NCBI RefSeq assembly: GCF_003999255.1
Contig: NZ_CP034791.1
Location: 515,001 to 579,000, forward strand
Source of the DNA: Caldicellulosiruptor changbaiensis
GTDB lineage: Bacteria > Bacillota > Thermoanaerobacteria > Caldicellulosiruptorales > Caldicellulosiruptoraceae
DNA: 64,000 nt
Direction: 5' to 3'
The notes below the pieces were generated by a model. It did not search any database and was not told where the DNA came from. It saw only the letters and a list, made by a program, of their open reading frames with translations. A program made the position numbers and the translations under genes. This document shows, piece after piece, positions 1 to 10,308 of this stretch (position 1 is its first letter; each line of letters begins with the position of its first letter).

Positions 1-769
<769 letters not shown>

Positions 770-884
770 TTACACTCATATCAAAATATATTGCCATATA
801 AAATTTGAGTTTGCAAATAAAAATTTTAAGTGAATATAGCAAAATTTTTAGATGTTTTTCACCAGTAGATGTTTTAGAAAAGAA

Positions 885-935
885 ACAAAAAAAGAGACAC
901 ACCACTTTAAATATGCAATGGTGTGCCTCCTCTTT
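885..935 (-). terminator. Rho-independent terminator after the GH94 operon
   Basis: Arms CACACCA (898-904) and TGGTGTG (919-925) pair, and GAG/CTC extend the stem after one mismatch. Read on the minus strand the hairpin is followed by a run of T (complement of 885-893), as expected for termination after the second GH94 gene. A T run on the other side makes it possibly bidirectional. Confidence 0.75.
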
Positions 936-964
936 TTTGTAGTTTTATTTTCCTGTCTTGAATA

Positions 965-3337
965 TTATTTTCCCATTACAACTTCAACTACATTCTCATT
1001 GTCAAGCAATTCTACTGGAATCAAATTACCCACAATCTCTTTTCCATTTACTAATATCTTTTTAACACCTTTTGAAATATGGTCTGGATTTGAAACCTTA
1101 ATGGAAAGTTTTCTTCCTCTGAAAACTCTCTCAACTTCAAAACCGTCCCACTGCTGTGGTATACATGGGTCAATAATAAGCCCTTTGTAGTGTGGGCGAA
1201 CCCCTAGGATATACTGTGTTGCTGCAACAAATGCCCATGTTGCAGTACCTGTCAACCATGGATTTCGTGCTCGACCAAAATAATATGGATGTTCTTTTCC
1301 GGTGATAAACTGGGAATAAACATAAGGTTCTGTGGTATAGATTTCAGCAATATCATTTTTGTTTGCAGGAAGGAACGACATATAGTATTCAAAAGCATAA
1401 TCGCCTCTTCCAAGTACAGCCTCTGCAATAATTACCCATGTATTAGCATGACAGAAAATAGCAGCATTTTCTTTTAATCCCGGCGGGAAAGAGGTTACAG
1501 CCCCAACCTCTATAATATAATCAACATAAGCTGGCCAGTTTTTAACACATCCATGTTCTGTTGCAAGGTATTTTTTGACACTGTCCATTGCCATTTTGCC
1601 TTTTTCATCAACAAAAGCGCCTGAGAATACTGACCATGACTGAGAATTTAGGAAAATCTTGCTCTGATCACTTTCTTTTGATCCAAGTTTTTTGGCGCTT
1701 GCCAAATACCCTCTTACAAACCACTCGCCATCCCATGTATACTCTTCCATTGCCTTTTTGATTTCATCTCTATAAGCTTTGTACTTTTCAACATCATCAG
1801 TCTTTCCAATATACTCAGCAAGTTCTATAAACTCAGATAAAGCCTTGTAATAAAGCTGGGTTGACCATGTACTCTCGCCACCGTCTTTGAGGTTGATACA
1901 GTCATTCCAGTCAGCAGCAAGACCAAGCAAAAGTCCATGTTTTCCCCTATGCCTCCATGAAAACTCCAAAGCTTGTTTTAAATGCTCATAAACAGAAGCG
2001 CTTGACTTGTCCGCATACTCAACAACTTCATCTAAGATAGAAAAATCACCTGTTTCTTTTATATAGTGTGGCACAGCAATCAAAAGCCATAAATGGTCAT
2101 CTGAATAAATTCTATCTCGTGGAGGTATATTATGTTCTCCTTGAGCCCATGTAAGAGGCTGGAAATGATGCATCGCATATCCTTCAGAAAGCTGAGCCTT
2201 CAAAAGTTCAATAAGTCTTTTTCTTACCTCTTGAGGGATTGAATGTGCAACGCCCAGAACGTCCTGTGAAGAATCTCTAAAGCCAAGTCCGTCTCTTCCA
2301 CCAGCTTCTATGAATGATGCAGACCTTGACCAGTTAAATGTTGTATGGCACTGATACTGATTCCATATATTCAACATCAAATTCATCTTTTCGCTTGGTG
2401 TTGAGCATTTGAACTTGCTAAGTCTGTCATCCCAATACTTTTGCACCTTTTCAAATTCTTTTTGGATATTTTCTTTTGATGCAAATAGTTTTTTATATTC
2501 TTTTCCTTCCTTGTATGCATCTCCTATTCCCAGTACAAACACTAAATATTCTTCCTGACCGGGCTGAAGTTCAATTTTTACCTGTGTTGCAGCGCATGGG
2601 TTTCCACCTATTGCAATTGACCCAAAACACCTGCCATTTTGAATAGCTTCTGGATTAGCCTCACTGTTATATGGACCAATAAACACATCTCTGTCTGTAT
2701 CAAAACTTTCAATCTTTTTATTTGTGCATGTGAAAAAAGCTTTTGGTTCATAAGGACTCCAGAGCTTGATAGAATAATCTACAATTTCATCTTCTTTGTT
2801 GTAACCCATTCTGCAGGTGTAAAGAATATACTGAAAATCCATCATGTCAAGCATGGAATTCCAAAGACAGAACTCTGTATAAGTAAATACCGATAGTTCC
2901 TTTTTCTCACCTGACTCATTCTTGATTTTAACTTCCCAGATTTCAATTGGTTTGTCTACTGGCACAAAGATTTTTAAAGATGAGGTTATGTTGCTATATT
3001 TACTTTCAAATATTGAATATCCAAGACCGTGTCGACAGATGCTCAGGAACTTCTCAAGAGGCTTTCCAACAGGTTGCCAGCTTATTGACCAGAAGTCTTT
3101 TGTCTTTTCATCTTTGATATATACATATCTTCCAGGTCTGTCCATTGGGATGCTGTTAAACCTAAAACGAGTGACCCTTCCAAGTTTTGGAGATTTGTAA
3201 AAAGAATAACCTGAAGCATTGTTTGAGATTATAAGACAATAATCACTTGTTCCTAAATAATTTACCCATGAAGTTGGTGTTTTGGGGTTTGTTATAACAT
3301 ACTCTCTGTTTTGAGAATCAAAGTATCCATAATTCAT
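965..3337 (-). CDS. GH94 family disaccharide phosphorylase (substrate uncertain)
   Basis: A 790-residue GH94 enzyme that would split a beta-glycosidic disaccharide with phosphate, giving a sugar 1-phosphate. The N-terminal beta-sandwich begins NYGYFDSQNREYVIT, an (alpha/alpha)6 barrel follows, and the general-acid Asp lies in ADWNDC near residue 477. It is a paralogue of the upstream gene (25-bp gap, same operon) but clearly diverged. At 790 residues it fits cellobiose, laminaribiose or chitobiose phosphorylases better than cellodextrin phosphorylases, which are nearer 1,000 residues. Stretches such as FRFNSIPMDRPGRYVYIKD remind me of chitobiose phosphorylases, but the neighbours (cellobiose phosphorylase, beta-glucosidase) point to beta-glucan sugars. 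No signal peptide; cytoplasmic. Confidence 0.85.
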   Translation of the reverse strand: MNYGYFDSQNREYVITNPKTPTSWVNYLGTSDYCLIISNNASGYSFYKSPKLGRVTRFRFNSIPMDRPGRYVYIKDEKTKDFWSISWQPVGKPLEKFLSICRHGLGYSIFESKYSNITSSLKIFVPVDKPIEIWEVKIKNESGEKKELSVFTYTEFCLWNSMLDMMDFQYILYTCRMGYNKEDEIVDYSIKLWSPYEPKAFFTCTNKKIESFDTDRDVFIGPYNSEANPEAIQNGRCFGSIAIGGNPCAATQVKIELQPGQEEYLVFVLGIGDAYKEGKEYKKLFASKENIQKEFEKVQKYWDDRLSKFKCSTPSEKMNLMLNIWNQYQCHTTFNWSRSASFIEAGGRDGLGFRDSSQDVLGVAHSIPQEVRKRLIELLKAQLSEGYAMHHFQPLTWAQGEHNIPPRDRIYSDDHLWLLIAVPHYIKETGDFSILDEVVEYADKSSASVYEHLKQALEFSWRHRGKHGLLLGLAADWNDCINLKDGGESTWSTQLYYKALSEFIELAEYIGKTDDVEKYKAYRDEIKKAMEEYTWDGEWFVRGYLASAKKLGSKESDQSKIFLNSQSWSVFSGAFVDEKGKMAMDSVKKYLATEHGCVKNWPAYVDYIIEVGAVTSFPPGLKENAAIFCHANTWVIIAEAVLGRGDYAFEYYMSFLPANKNDIAEIYTTEPYVYSQFITGKEHPYYFGRARNPWLTGTATWAFVAATQYILGVRPHYKGLIIDPCIPQQWDGFEVERVFRGRKLSIKVSNPDHISKGVKKILVNGKEIVGNLIPVELLDNENVVEVVMGK

Positions 3338-3362
3338 AAAAAATACCCTCCTTAAAATTTTT

Positions 3363-5798
3363 CTATCCCATTATCACTTCAACAAAATGCTCTTTGCCAT
3401 CTGAGAAAGCTGGTATTAAATTGGAAGGCATTTCTTTTCCATCAACAACAACTTTTTTAACACCTTTTGAAACACCATCAGGGTTTTTTACTTGAATGTT
3501 GTAAACTGCATTTCTAAATACCCTCTTTACAAAAAATTCTTTCCATTCCCTTGGTATGCAGGGGTCTATTAAAAGACCGTCATAATCAGGTCTTATTCCC
3601 AAAATCCACTGTGTCATTGCAACAAAATTCCATGCAGCAGATCCAGTGAGCCATGAATTTTTTGCTTCTCCCGGTTTGTATGCATCTTTTCCAGCAATCA
3701 TCTGGCAGTATACATATGGTTCAAGCTTGTGCACATCGCTTATCTCTTCTCTGTACGATGGTGCGATCTTTGCCCAGTATTCAAATGCTCTGTCTCCTCT
3801 TCCAACTATGCACTCTGCTATCATAATCCACGGGTTGTTGTGACAAAAAACTGCTGCATTTTCCTTATAGCCGGGTGGATAGCTTGTAATCTCTCCTAAA
3901 TGAATTTTATACTCAGTAAATGCCGGCTGAACCAGTACAATTCCATGTTCTGTATCAAGATACTTTTTAACAGAATCAAGTGCAGAGATAGCCTTTCCAT
4001 CATCAAGTCCTATTCCTGCCATTACACAAAAACCTTGTGTTTCAATAAATATCTTACCCTCATCATTTTCTTTGCTTCCAACTTTGTTTCCAAAGTAGTC
4101 ATATGCTCTTAAAAACCACTCGCCATCGTAACCATAATTTAAAATTGCCTCTTTCATCTTTTCAATGTGGTATTGTGCATCTTTTGCAATATCTTCTTTA
4201 CCCAACCTTTCACAAATCTTTACAAATTCCTTTCCAACATAGACAAACATCCCTGCTATCATAACAGATTCTGCAGTTTTGCCGTCCTTGTTATCACATG
4301 TCTGGAACGACTCATCAGGGTTTGTTGAAAAAGCATTGAGGTTCAAACAGTCATTCCAGTCAGCCCTGCCTATGAGTGGAAGTCCATGCGGTCCTAAGTT
4401 GTTCACAACATGGTAAAATGCCCTTCTCAGGTGTTCAAACATTGAAGCAGCCTTTTGCGGGTCATTTTCAAAAGGAACAATTTCATCAAGAATGGACCAG
4501 TCTCCTGTTTCCTTGATGTAATGTGCAGTTGAGAGTATGAGCCACAACGGGTCGTCGTTGAAATTGCTACCTATTTCATTGTTGCCTCTTTTTGTAAGAG
4601 GCTGATATTGATGGTAAGCACCGCCATCTTCAAGCTGGGTTGCGGCTAAATCCAATATTCTTTCTCTTGCCCGTTCTGGTATCTGGTGAACAAAACCAAG
4701 AATATCTTGGTTAGAATCTCTGAACCCCATTCCTCTTCCTATTCCAGACTCAAAGTATGAAGCACTTCTTGACAGGTTGAATGTTACCATACACTGATAC
4801 TGGTTCCAGATGTTTACCATTCTATCTACCTTGTCTATGCCAGTTAGAACGTTAAACTTGTTCAGTAGATTGCTCCAAAATAGCCTCAAATTTTCGAATG
4901 ATCTTTGGACGTCTTCTGGGTTTTTGAATTTTTCTATCATTTTGTAAGCCTTTTCTTTGTTTATGACGCCTTTTTTAAGCCATTTTTTATCTTCATCATT
5001 TTCTACATAACCCAGCATAAATACAAGCTCTTTTGTCTCCCCTGGCTGCAAAGAGATTTTTATCATATGCGATGCAATGGGTGACCAGCCGTGAGCTTCT
5101 GAATTAAAACTTTGCCCATTTTCAACTGCCACAGGCGCATCAAACCCTCTGTAAAGACCAAGAAATGTGTCCCTGTCTGTGTCAAATCCATCGATTGGAA
5201 CGTTTACAGAATAAAAAGAATAATGATTTCTACGCTCTCTGTACTCTGTTTTATGGTAAATCACAGAGCCTTCTATTTCAACCTCACCTGTACTTAAATT
5301 TCTTTGGAAGTTTGTCATATCGTCAAGCGCGTTCCAAAGACAAAACTCAATCAATGAAAAGAGTGTCAAATCCTTTGGCTGGGTAGATTTGTTTGTTATT
5401 TTAAGATAGTGTATCTCACAGTTTTCATCAACTGGCACAAAAAATGTTTGCTCCACCTCAACGCCATTTCTTCTTCCTGTTATGATTGTATATCCAAGAC
5501 CATGGCGACATTCATAAAACTCAAGATCTTTTCTTGTTGGCATCCATGAGGGTGACCAGACATCCTCATTGTCTTTTATATAGAAATATCTTCCGCCCAT
5601 ATCAAGCGGAACGTTGTTATAACGAAATCTTGTTATTCTTCGAAGCCTTGCATCCTTATAAAAACAGTAACCTCCAGCGTGGTTTGAGATTAAAGATAAA
5701 AAGTCTTTCATTCCAAGATAGTTTATCCAAGGATATGGAGTAAGAGGTGTTGTTATGACATACTCTCTTTTGGCATCGTCAAAATATCCAAACTTCAT
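3363..5798 (-). CDS. cbpA: Cellobiose phosphorylase (GH94)
   Basis: Converts cellobiose and phosphate to glucose 1-phosphate and glucose, saving ATP for a cellulolytic anaerobe. The 811-residue length equals that of C. thermocellum cellobiose phosphorylase. From memory the two match over long blocks, including the start KFGYFDDA, the segment [17 protein letters not shown], and the catalytic region [12 protein letters not shown] with the general-acid Asp near residue 482. It is the first gene of an operon with the second GH94 gene, 25 bp downstream. The start is the ATG complementary to 5796-5798, behind AAAGGAG. A TATAAT-like box lies upstream on the minus strand around 5859 but has no clear -35 partner. 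Cytoplasmic. Confidence 0.95.
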   Translation of the reverse strand: MKFGYFDDAKREYVITTPLTPYPWINYLGMKDFLSLISNHAGGYCFYKDARLRRITRFRYNNVPLDMGGRYFYIKDNEDVWSPSWMPTRKDLEFYECRHGLGYTIITGRRNGVEVEQTFFVPVDENCEIHYLKITNKSTQPKDLTLFSLIEFCLWNALDDMTNFQRNLSTGEVEIEGSVIYHKTEYRERRNHYSFYSVNVPIDGFDTDRDTFLGLYRGFDAPVAVENGQSFNSEAHGWSPIASHMIKISLQPGETKELVFMLGYVENDEDKKWLKKGVINKEKAYKMIEKFKNPEDVQRSFENLRLFWSNLLNKFNVLTGIDKVDRMVNIWNQYQCMVTFNLSRSASYFESGIGRGMGFRDSNQDILGFVHQIPERARERILDLAATQLEDGGAYHQYQPLTKRGNNEIGSNFNDDPLWLILSTAHYIKETGDWSILDEIVPFENDPQKAASMFEHLRRAFYHVVNNLGPHGLPLIGRADWNDCLNLNAFSTNPDESFQTCDNKDGKTAESVMIAGMFVYVGKEFVKICERLGKEDIAKDAQYHIEKMKEAILNYGYDGEWFLRAYDYFGNKVGSKENDEGKIFIETQGFCVMAGIGLDDGKAISALDSVKKYLDTEHGIVLVQPAFTEYKIHLGEITSYPPGYKENAAVFCHNNPWIMIAECIVGRGDRAFEYWAKIAPSYREEISDVHKLEPYVYCQMIAGKDAYKPGEAKNSWLTGSAAWNFVAMTQWILGIRPDYDGLLIDPCIPREWKEFFVKRVFRNAVYNIQVKNPDGVSKGVKKVVVDGKEMPSNLIPAFSDGKEHFVEVIMG

Positions 5799-5954
5799 TT
5801 TTTATTAAACTCCTTTCTAAAAGAAAGTCTTTGTTAGCCAATGAACTTATCTTAATTATATCTTTTTTGCCAAACTGCCTACTTTAATTATTTTGCCTTT
5901 ATTTTGCACTATTTTGACATAAAACAGTCAATTATATCAGTTTGATTTTGGATA

Positions 5955-5983
5955 TTAATAATCAGTCCGAATTGTGATATACT
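5955..5983 (+). promoter_or_regulatory. Promoter for the exopolysaccharide gene pair
   Basis: TATACT at 5978-5983 with a weak TTAATA at 5955-5960 and a 17-base spacer. Transcription would start near 5990. That is on top of the first ATG in the frame (5988), which has no ribosome site, so the real start is argued to be the TTG at 6060. Confidence 0.45.
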
Positions 5984-6059
5984 CAATATGGACAATGTTT
6001 CGGATTTGTTACAAAGGCAAAGTTTTAGAAAAGTAGTCTTGCAGAGAGGAAGAAGAAAG

Positions 6060-7283
6060 TTGAAAAAGGTTTGGATATTTAATCACTATGCAATTCCACC
6101 AAAAGTTGGAGGAATTACAAGGCATTTTGATTTTGCTAAGCAGCTTGCAGAAAGAGGTTATAGCGTTACCATCTTTGCTTCAAGTTTTGACCACAAACAG
6201 AGGGTTGAGATGTTAGAAAAAGGCAAGAAATTTAAAATAGAGGAATATGAGAAAATAAAGTTTGTGTGGATAAAGACGTTTCCTTATAAAAAGAATGATA
6301 TAAAAAGACTTTTTAACATATTTTCATATGCCAAAAACCTTTATTTCATTGCAAGAAAGTTTGAAAGACCTGATGTAATATTGGCATCTTCATTTCATCC
6401 TCTTGCCTGGATTGTAGGGTATTTGCTGTCAAAAAAATTTAAATGTAAATTCATTGCAGAGGTCAGAGACCTTTGGCCGCAAAGTGGTATTGACCTTGGT
6501 GCTTTGAAGGAAGGAAGTGTAATTGTAAAGCTTTTAAGAAGTCTTGAAAAATTTATTTACACAAAAGCAGACTATGTTGTAACGGTATTGCCAAAGGCAG
6601 ACCAGTACATAGAAAGTTTGGGTATTGATAAAAAGAAGATTGTTCATATTCCTAACGGATGTGATATAGAGAGATTTGATGGTCTTAAAAATGTTTTTTC
6701 AGAAGAAGCGAAAAAGATTTTAGACGAACATGAAGGATATTTTAAGGCTTGTTACTTGGGTGCGCTTGGACAGGCAAATGCAATGGAGACCATAATAGAG
6801 GCTGCAAAAATTGTTCAGGAAAATGTAGGTGATAGAATCCATTTTTTGATAATAGGTGACGGTCCTGAAAAAGAAAAGCTTGAGAACATGGCAAAGGAGC
6901 TTGGACTTAAAAATGTATTTTTTTATTCTCCTATCTCAAAGCTTTCTGTGCCAAGCTTACTTGAGCGCGTTGACATAACACTTGTTTCTATGCACAATCT
7001 AAAAGTTTACAGGTTTGGAATATCACTTAATAAGCTTTTTGACTATTTGTGTGCTGCAAAGCCGATTGTTTTTGCGGGAAATGTAGCAAATGATATTGTC
7101 AAAGAGTCGGGTGCAGGAATTTCCTGCCAAAGTTATGACAGCAAAGCATTTGCTGAGGCAATATTGAGCTTGTATGCTATGTCAAAAGAAGAAAGAGAGA
7201 GAATTGGACAAAAGGGAAGAGAGTATGTTCAAAAGCACCATGATATAAAGATGCTTTCAGACAGGTTAGAAAAAATATTATAA
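6060..7283 (+). CDS. GT4-family glycosyltransferase (WbuB-like)
   Basis: A 407-residue GT-B enzyme that probably transfers a sugar onto a lipid-linked intermediate in capsule or exopolysaccharide synthesis. The N-terminal Rossmann domain starts KKVWIFNHYAIPP and carries HFDFAKQLAERGY; the EVRDLWP motif typical of WbuB/WcaL-like enzymes is near residue 133. The C-terminal domain holds GDGPEKEKLENMAKELGL and the nucleotide-sugar part. I prefer TTG at 6060, preceded by GAGAGGAAGAAG, over ATG at 5988. The upstream ATG lacks a Shine-Dalgarno site and sits at the predicted transcription start. The sugar transferase gene follows after 16 bases, so the two are cotranscribed. Confidence 0.87.
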   Translation: MKKVWIFNHYAIPPKVGGITRHFDFAKQLAERGYSVTIFASSFDHKQRVEMLEKGKKFKIEEYEKIKFVWIKTFPYKKNDIKRLFNIFSYAKNLYFIARKFERPDVILASSFHPLAWIVGYLLSKKFKCKFIAEVRDLWPQSGIDLGALKEGSVIVKLLRSLEKFIYTKADYVVTVLPKADQYIESLGIDKKKIVHIPNGCDIERFDGLKNVFSEEAKKILDEHEGYFKACYLGALGQANAMETIIEAAKIVQENVGDRIHFLIIGDGPEKEKLENMAKELGLKNVFFYSPISKLSVPSLLERVDITLVSMHNLKVYRFGISLNKLFDYLCAAKPIVFAGNVANDIVKESGAGISCQSYDSKAFAEAILSLYAMSKEERERIGQKGREYVQKHHDIKMLSDRLEKIL

Positions 7284-7299
7284 GCGGAGATGGTAGGAG

Positions 7300-8646
7300 A
7301 TGAAATCATATATTAAAAGCTATCACAAGCTGAGCAAATTTTTTGTTGTCCTTATGGACATTTTACTTGTACACGCAGGTTATATAATTGCCTATATTAT
7401 AAAATTCAATTTTACATTCCCAGAGAAAAATTTCATGCCTTACTATACATTAATTCCTCAAATAACTCTTTTTGCTCTTATACTTTTGAATATTTACGGA
7501 CTTTATACAATAACAATGAAAACCATTAGCGAAATAGCATTTTCGCTGGGTCTGGCTCTAATGCTTCTACAATTTTTAACAGTTGTATCAACATTTTTCT
7601 ACAGACACTTTGCTTTCCCACGAAGTATATTTATAATTGCCTTTTTTGTACAGTTTTTATTGCTTTTGGGTTGGAGAGGGTTTGTTTTATATGTCTTCAA
7701 AAGAGTTCAAGGTATCAAACATGTGCTTGTAGTTGGTGAGATCTCAAAAGCGCAGGAGTTTGCTCAAAAGCTTCAAAATATTTCAAAAGGGTGGATTGAT
7801 GTAAAGTATGTTCTTGAGCCGAAGGCTATTGAAGAATTGATACCTTATATAAAAGTTGTGGATACAATTTATCTTTATTCAAAAATGGATGAAAATTTAA
7901 AAAGTGAGATTGTAAGAAAGGCGATAGAATTCAAAAAACATATTTTCATAGCACCAGACTTTAGAGATATATTGGTTTCAAGAGCGAGGGTGATTCAGTT
8001 TGATGATGTTGCAACACTTTCAATTGAACAGCCAGAGCTAACTTCTGAACAAAAGCTTATAAAAAGGGTGTGTGATATTCTTCTTGCTACAGTTACGCTG
8101 GTTATTGCTTTTCCTATAATGATCTTGATTGCAATTGCCATAAAACTTGACTCAGAAGGCCCAGTGATTTACAGGCAAAAAAGGATTACAGAAGGAGAGA
8201 GAGAGTTTTATGTTTTAAAGTTTAGGACAATGGTGAAAGATGCCGAGAAGATGACAGGCCCTGTTCTGGCAACCGAGAACGACCCGAGGATAACAAGGAT
8301 TGGGAGATTTTTGCGCGCAACAAGACTTGATGAACTTCCGCAGCTTATAAATATTCTAAAGGGTGAGATGAGTTTTATAGGACCAAGACCAGAGCGTCCT
8401 TATTTTGTTGAGCAGTTTAAAAAGCTCTATCCTGAGTATTCTCTTCGCCACAATGTAAAGGCAGGGCTCACAGGGCTTGCACAGGTTTACGGCAAGTATG
8501 CAACAACCCCAGAAGACAAGCTCAGGCTTGATTTGATATATATAAAGAATTATTCTGTTTTTTTGGACATCAAGATTTTGCTGTTGACCTTAAAAACAAT
8601 TTTTACCAAAGAGGCAGCTGAGGGAGTAAAAGCTAAAAATGAATAG
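7300..8646 (+). CDS. Undecaprenyl-phosphate sugar phosphotransferase (exopolysaccharide initiation)
   Basis: A 448-residue polyisoprenyl-phosphate hexose-1-phosphate transferase of the WbaP/WcaJ type, which loads the first sugar onto undecaprenyl phosphate at the membrane. Four hydrophobic helices occupy residues 12 to 130, followed by a CoA-binding-like cytoplasmic domain with a VLVVGE motif. A hydrophobic segment near 260-285 leads into the catalytic bacterial sugar transferase domain. Family motifs seen are PVIYRQKR, KFRTMVKDAE, TRLDELPQL and GEMSFIGPRPERP. The ribosome site is GGTAGGAG just before the ATG. It pairs with the upstream glycosyltransferase. No other polysaccharide genes (Wzx, Wzy, chain-length control) are in the window, so its partners must lie elsewhere. 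Confidence 0.93.
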   Translation: MKSYIKSYHKLSKFFVVLMDILLVHAGYIIAYIIKFNFTFPEKNFMPYYTLIPQITLFALILLNIYGLYTITMKTISEIAFSLGLALMLLQFLTVVSTFFYRHFAFPRSIFIIAFFVQFLLLLGWRGFVLYVFKRVQGIKHVLVVGEISKAQEFAQKLQNISKGWIDVKYVLEPKAIEELIPYIKVVDTIYLYSKMDENLKSEIVRKAIEFKKHIFIAPDFRDILVSRARVIQFDDVATLSIEQPELTSEQKLIKRVCDILLATVTLVIAFPIMILIAIAIKLDSEGPVIYRQKRITEGEREFYVLKFRTMVKDAEKMTGPVLATENDPRITRIGRFLRATRLDELPQLINILKGEMSFIGPRPERPYFVEQFKKLYPEYSLRHNVKAGLTGLAQVYGKYATTPEDKLRLDLIYIKNYSVFLDIKILLLTLKTIFTKEAAEGVKAKNE

Positions 8647-8685
8647 GACTGCTTTTCGATTTTGAAAGGCAGCCCTCTGTTTTGT
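8646..8685 (+). terminator. Hairpin after the sugar transferase
   Basis: GGACTGCTTTTC (8646-8657) pairs with GAAAGGCAGCCC (8664-8675), allowing G-T pairs, followed by a short T-rich stretch. A weak rho-independent terminator. Confidence 0.5.
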
Positions 8686-8705
8686 AAAAAATTTCAATAA
8701 AAATA

Positions 8706-8757
8706 AGCAATCGGCATAAAACGGCACTACCAATTGGGTAATGCACTGCCGACTGCT
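8706..8757 (-). terminator. Hairpin terminator after the antitoxin-like gene
   Basis: AGCAATCGGCA (8706-8716) pairs with TGCCGACTGCT (8747-8757) with one G-T pair. Inner bases can also pair. On the minus strand it ends in a T-rich run (complement of 8694-8705). It abuts the stop codon of the antitoxin-like gene. Confidence 0.6.
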
Positions 8758-8953
8758 ATACGTTGTTCCATACCTCATCGTCAATATCGTTGTTCCAAAA
8801 ATCTATACTACTCTCACTGGCGGACACCAAATCACTTAATAACTTTTTGTCTTGCTTGTGTTTTAAAAACAAAATAAAGTCAATAACTTCTGCAAGTTGA
8901 CTTTCCGGGATTTCCTCAATTAGCTTTAATAAAAGATTTTTATTTGCTTTCAC
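8756..8953 (-). CDS. DUF2281-like small protein, orphan antitoxin candidate
   Basis: A 65-residue protein reading KANKNLLLKLIEEIPESQLA, then VIDFILFLKHKQ. This amphipathic pattern (LL.LIEE.PE..L.EV.DFI.FLK) is that of DUF2281/VapB-like antitoxins, which in other genomes precede a PIN or RelE-type toxin gene. Here nothing follows: the stop codon overlaps a terminator, so no toxin gene is present downstream. The GTG at 8953 is preferred because AGAGGT sits seven bases upstream; a GTG at 8962 overlaps that site. The C-terminal half (SASESSIDFWNNDIDDEVW) is acidic. The function as an antitoxin is inference from the fold pattern only. Confidence 0.55.
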   Translation of the reverse strand: MKANKNLLLKLIEEIPESQLAEVIDFILFLKHKQDKKLLSDLVSASESSIDFWNNDIDDEVWNNV

Positions 8954-9059
8954 TAATTTCACCTCTGAATTAATATACTATACCTCATTATTTTTCTAAT
9001 GGGAGTTCTTCTTAGAAGTGTAGTCTCATAATCCTAAAACATTGTAGAATTGTTTATTT

Positions 9060-9424
9060 TGGTGGAGGCGGGGGGATTTGAACCCCCGTCCGAAGGCATC
9101 GAACCCCAAACTTCTCCGGGTGCAGTCAGTGTACTAAATTCTCGGGAAGAAAACGCCCACTGACAGGCTTTTTCTTCCCCAGCCTGAGATTAGTTCCAAA
9201 AGTAAGGCTCAGGCGACCTTACTTTCGGTGCCCCACGACGGTTGGCGCCCGGCTCGGAGGCCGTGGGCACCTCCGGCGGACGTTAGCTGCGCTTTAGGCA
9301 GCTAAAGCGAGTTCTGTTCTGTCTGCAGTTATTTTTCTTCTCGGTTTTTTATAGTGGCACCGAGAAAACCACTACCCGCTATTTGGAATCCGACTGCCCC
9401 CGTCGAATTCCAAAACACGCCCCC
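9060..9424 (-). ncRNA. ssrA: Transfer-messenger RNA (tmRNA)
   Basis: Rescues stalled ribosomes by trans-translation together with SmpB. The 5' end GGGGGCGTG (9424 downward) pairs with CGCCTCC before the encoded CCA at 9060, forming the acceptor stem. The T-arm GGGGGTTCAAATCCCCC is complete. The tag frame on the minus strand, complementary to 9294-9326, reads ADRTELALAA and then TAA, with GCA as the resume codon. Pseudoknot-like pairings are visible, for example AAGTAAGG with CCTTACTT and AAACGCCC with GGGCGTTT. The gene is about 365 bases, a usual size. Its first base directly follows the smpB stop codon. Confidence 0.96.
9294..9326 (-). other. tmRNA tag reading frame (ADRTELALAA)
   Basis: Resume codon GCA at 9326-9324; ten codons read A D R T E L A L A A, then TAA at 9296-9294. 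The hydrophobic LALAA end is the usual degradation signal recognised by ClpXP-type proteases. Confidence 0.9.
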
Positions 9425-9901
9425 TTATCTTAAATACTCCTTCATTTTCTTTCTTATCTCAAGCTCAGCATCCCTTTTTGCTATTGCTTCACGCTTATCA
9501 AAAAGTTTTTTACCTTTTGCAACTGCAAGCTCTACTTTTATTTTACCTCTTTTGATATAAATCTTCAATGGGATTAAAGTGTAACCTTTTTGCTGAACAT
9601 AACCCGCAAGCCTGTTTATCTCGTGTTTGTGCAAGAGTAATTTTCTATCTCTCATCGGGTCAACGTTAAAGATGTTGCCTTTTTCATAGGGGCTTATATG
9701 CATGTTGTAGAGAAAGACTTCACCATTTTCAACCCTGGCAAAACTGTCTTTGAGATTAACATGACCAAGGCGCACAGACTTTACTTCAGTGCCTTTTAGC
9801 TCAATTCCTGCTTCGATTGTCTCTTCAATGAAGTAGTCATGATATGCTTTGCGGTTTGTTGCAATGACTTTTATATCGTCTTGTTTATTCTTTTCAGCCA
9901 T
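9425..9901 (-). CDS. smpB: SsrA-binding protein SmpB
   Basis: A 158-residue RNA-binding beta-barrel protein that carries tmRNA into the ribosomal A site. Family motifs are [49 protein letters not shown] and the basic C-terminal tail [19 protein letters not shown], which fills the decoding centre. The ATG follows TAGGAG. Its TAA stop is immediately followed by the first base of tmRNA. The pair is therefore either cotranscribed and processed, or tmRNA has a promoter inside the end of smpB: TATTTA at 9436-9431 is well placed, but its -35 (TTGAGA, 9462-9457) is 20 bases away. Confidence 0.97.
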   Translation of the reverse strand: MAEKNKQDDIKVIATNRKAYHDYFIEETIEAGIELKGTEVKSVRLGHVNLKDSFARVENGEVFLYNMHISPYEKGNIFNVDPMRDRKLLLHKHEINRLAGYVQQKGYTLIPLKIYIKRGKIKVELAVAKGKKLFDKREAIAKRDAELEIRKKMKEYLR

Positions 9902-10308
9902 TTAATTCAACTCCTACGTTTGGTTGCAATTTATATTTCTTTGCAAACTTCTATTATATATTAGTTATAGCAATTTGTCAACTTTCAGTACCCATTTGCT
10001 TATTTAAATTTTGGCTTTCTCTTCAAGTTTTTCCTCTCTTATCTTTTTCCTTATCTAATATTAGCATTATTATCTAATAGCATTGGTTTCAAACAATCAA
10101 GAACTATTATTTTGCCATTATCAACATCTTTTTATATTCGATATTATTTAAATATCCAAAAAGCTTGCTTTTTTATTTCGGAACACTCATCTATTAATTT
10201 CTTCAATGTATGGCTTGTTTCTCTTGACTTATAGTTAACTCTAACAGATATAATTTTAAACAAGAAAATTGAAAACAGAGTAGATTGATAATGGAGGTAG
10301 AATAAATA
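9902..10308. other. Intergenic region, no gene seen
   Basis: AT-rich sequence between smpB and the aldo/keto reductase gene on opposite strands. It presumably holds the two divergent promoters. The only certain element is the reductase ribosome site AATGGAGG at about 10290. The minus-strand frame covering part of it (10144-10527) has no family features and is mostly antisense to the reductase. Confidence 0.5.

Noticed and set aside
9060-9424. A tRNA gene at the GGTTCAAATCC motif
   Set aside because: The acceptor stem partner and tag frame show it is the tRNA-like end of tmRNA; no anticodon arm is present.
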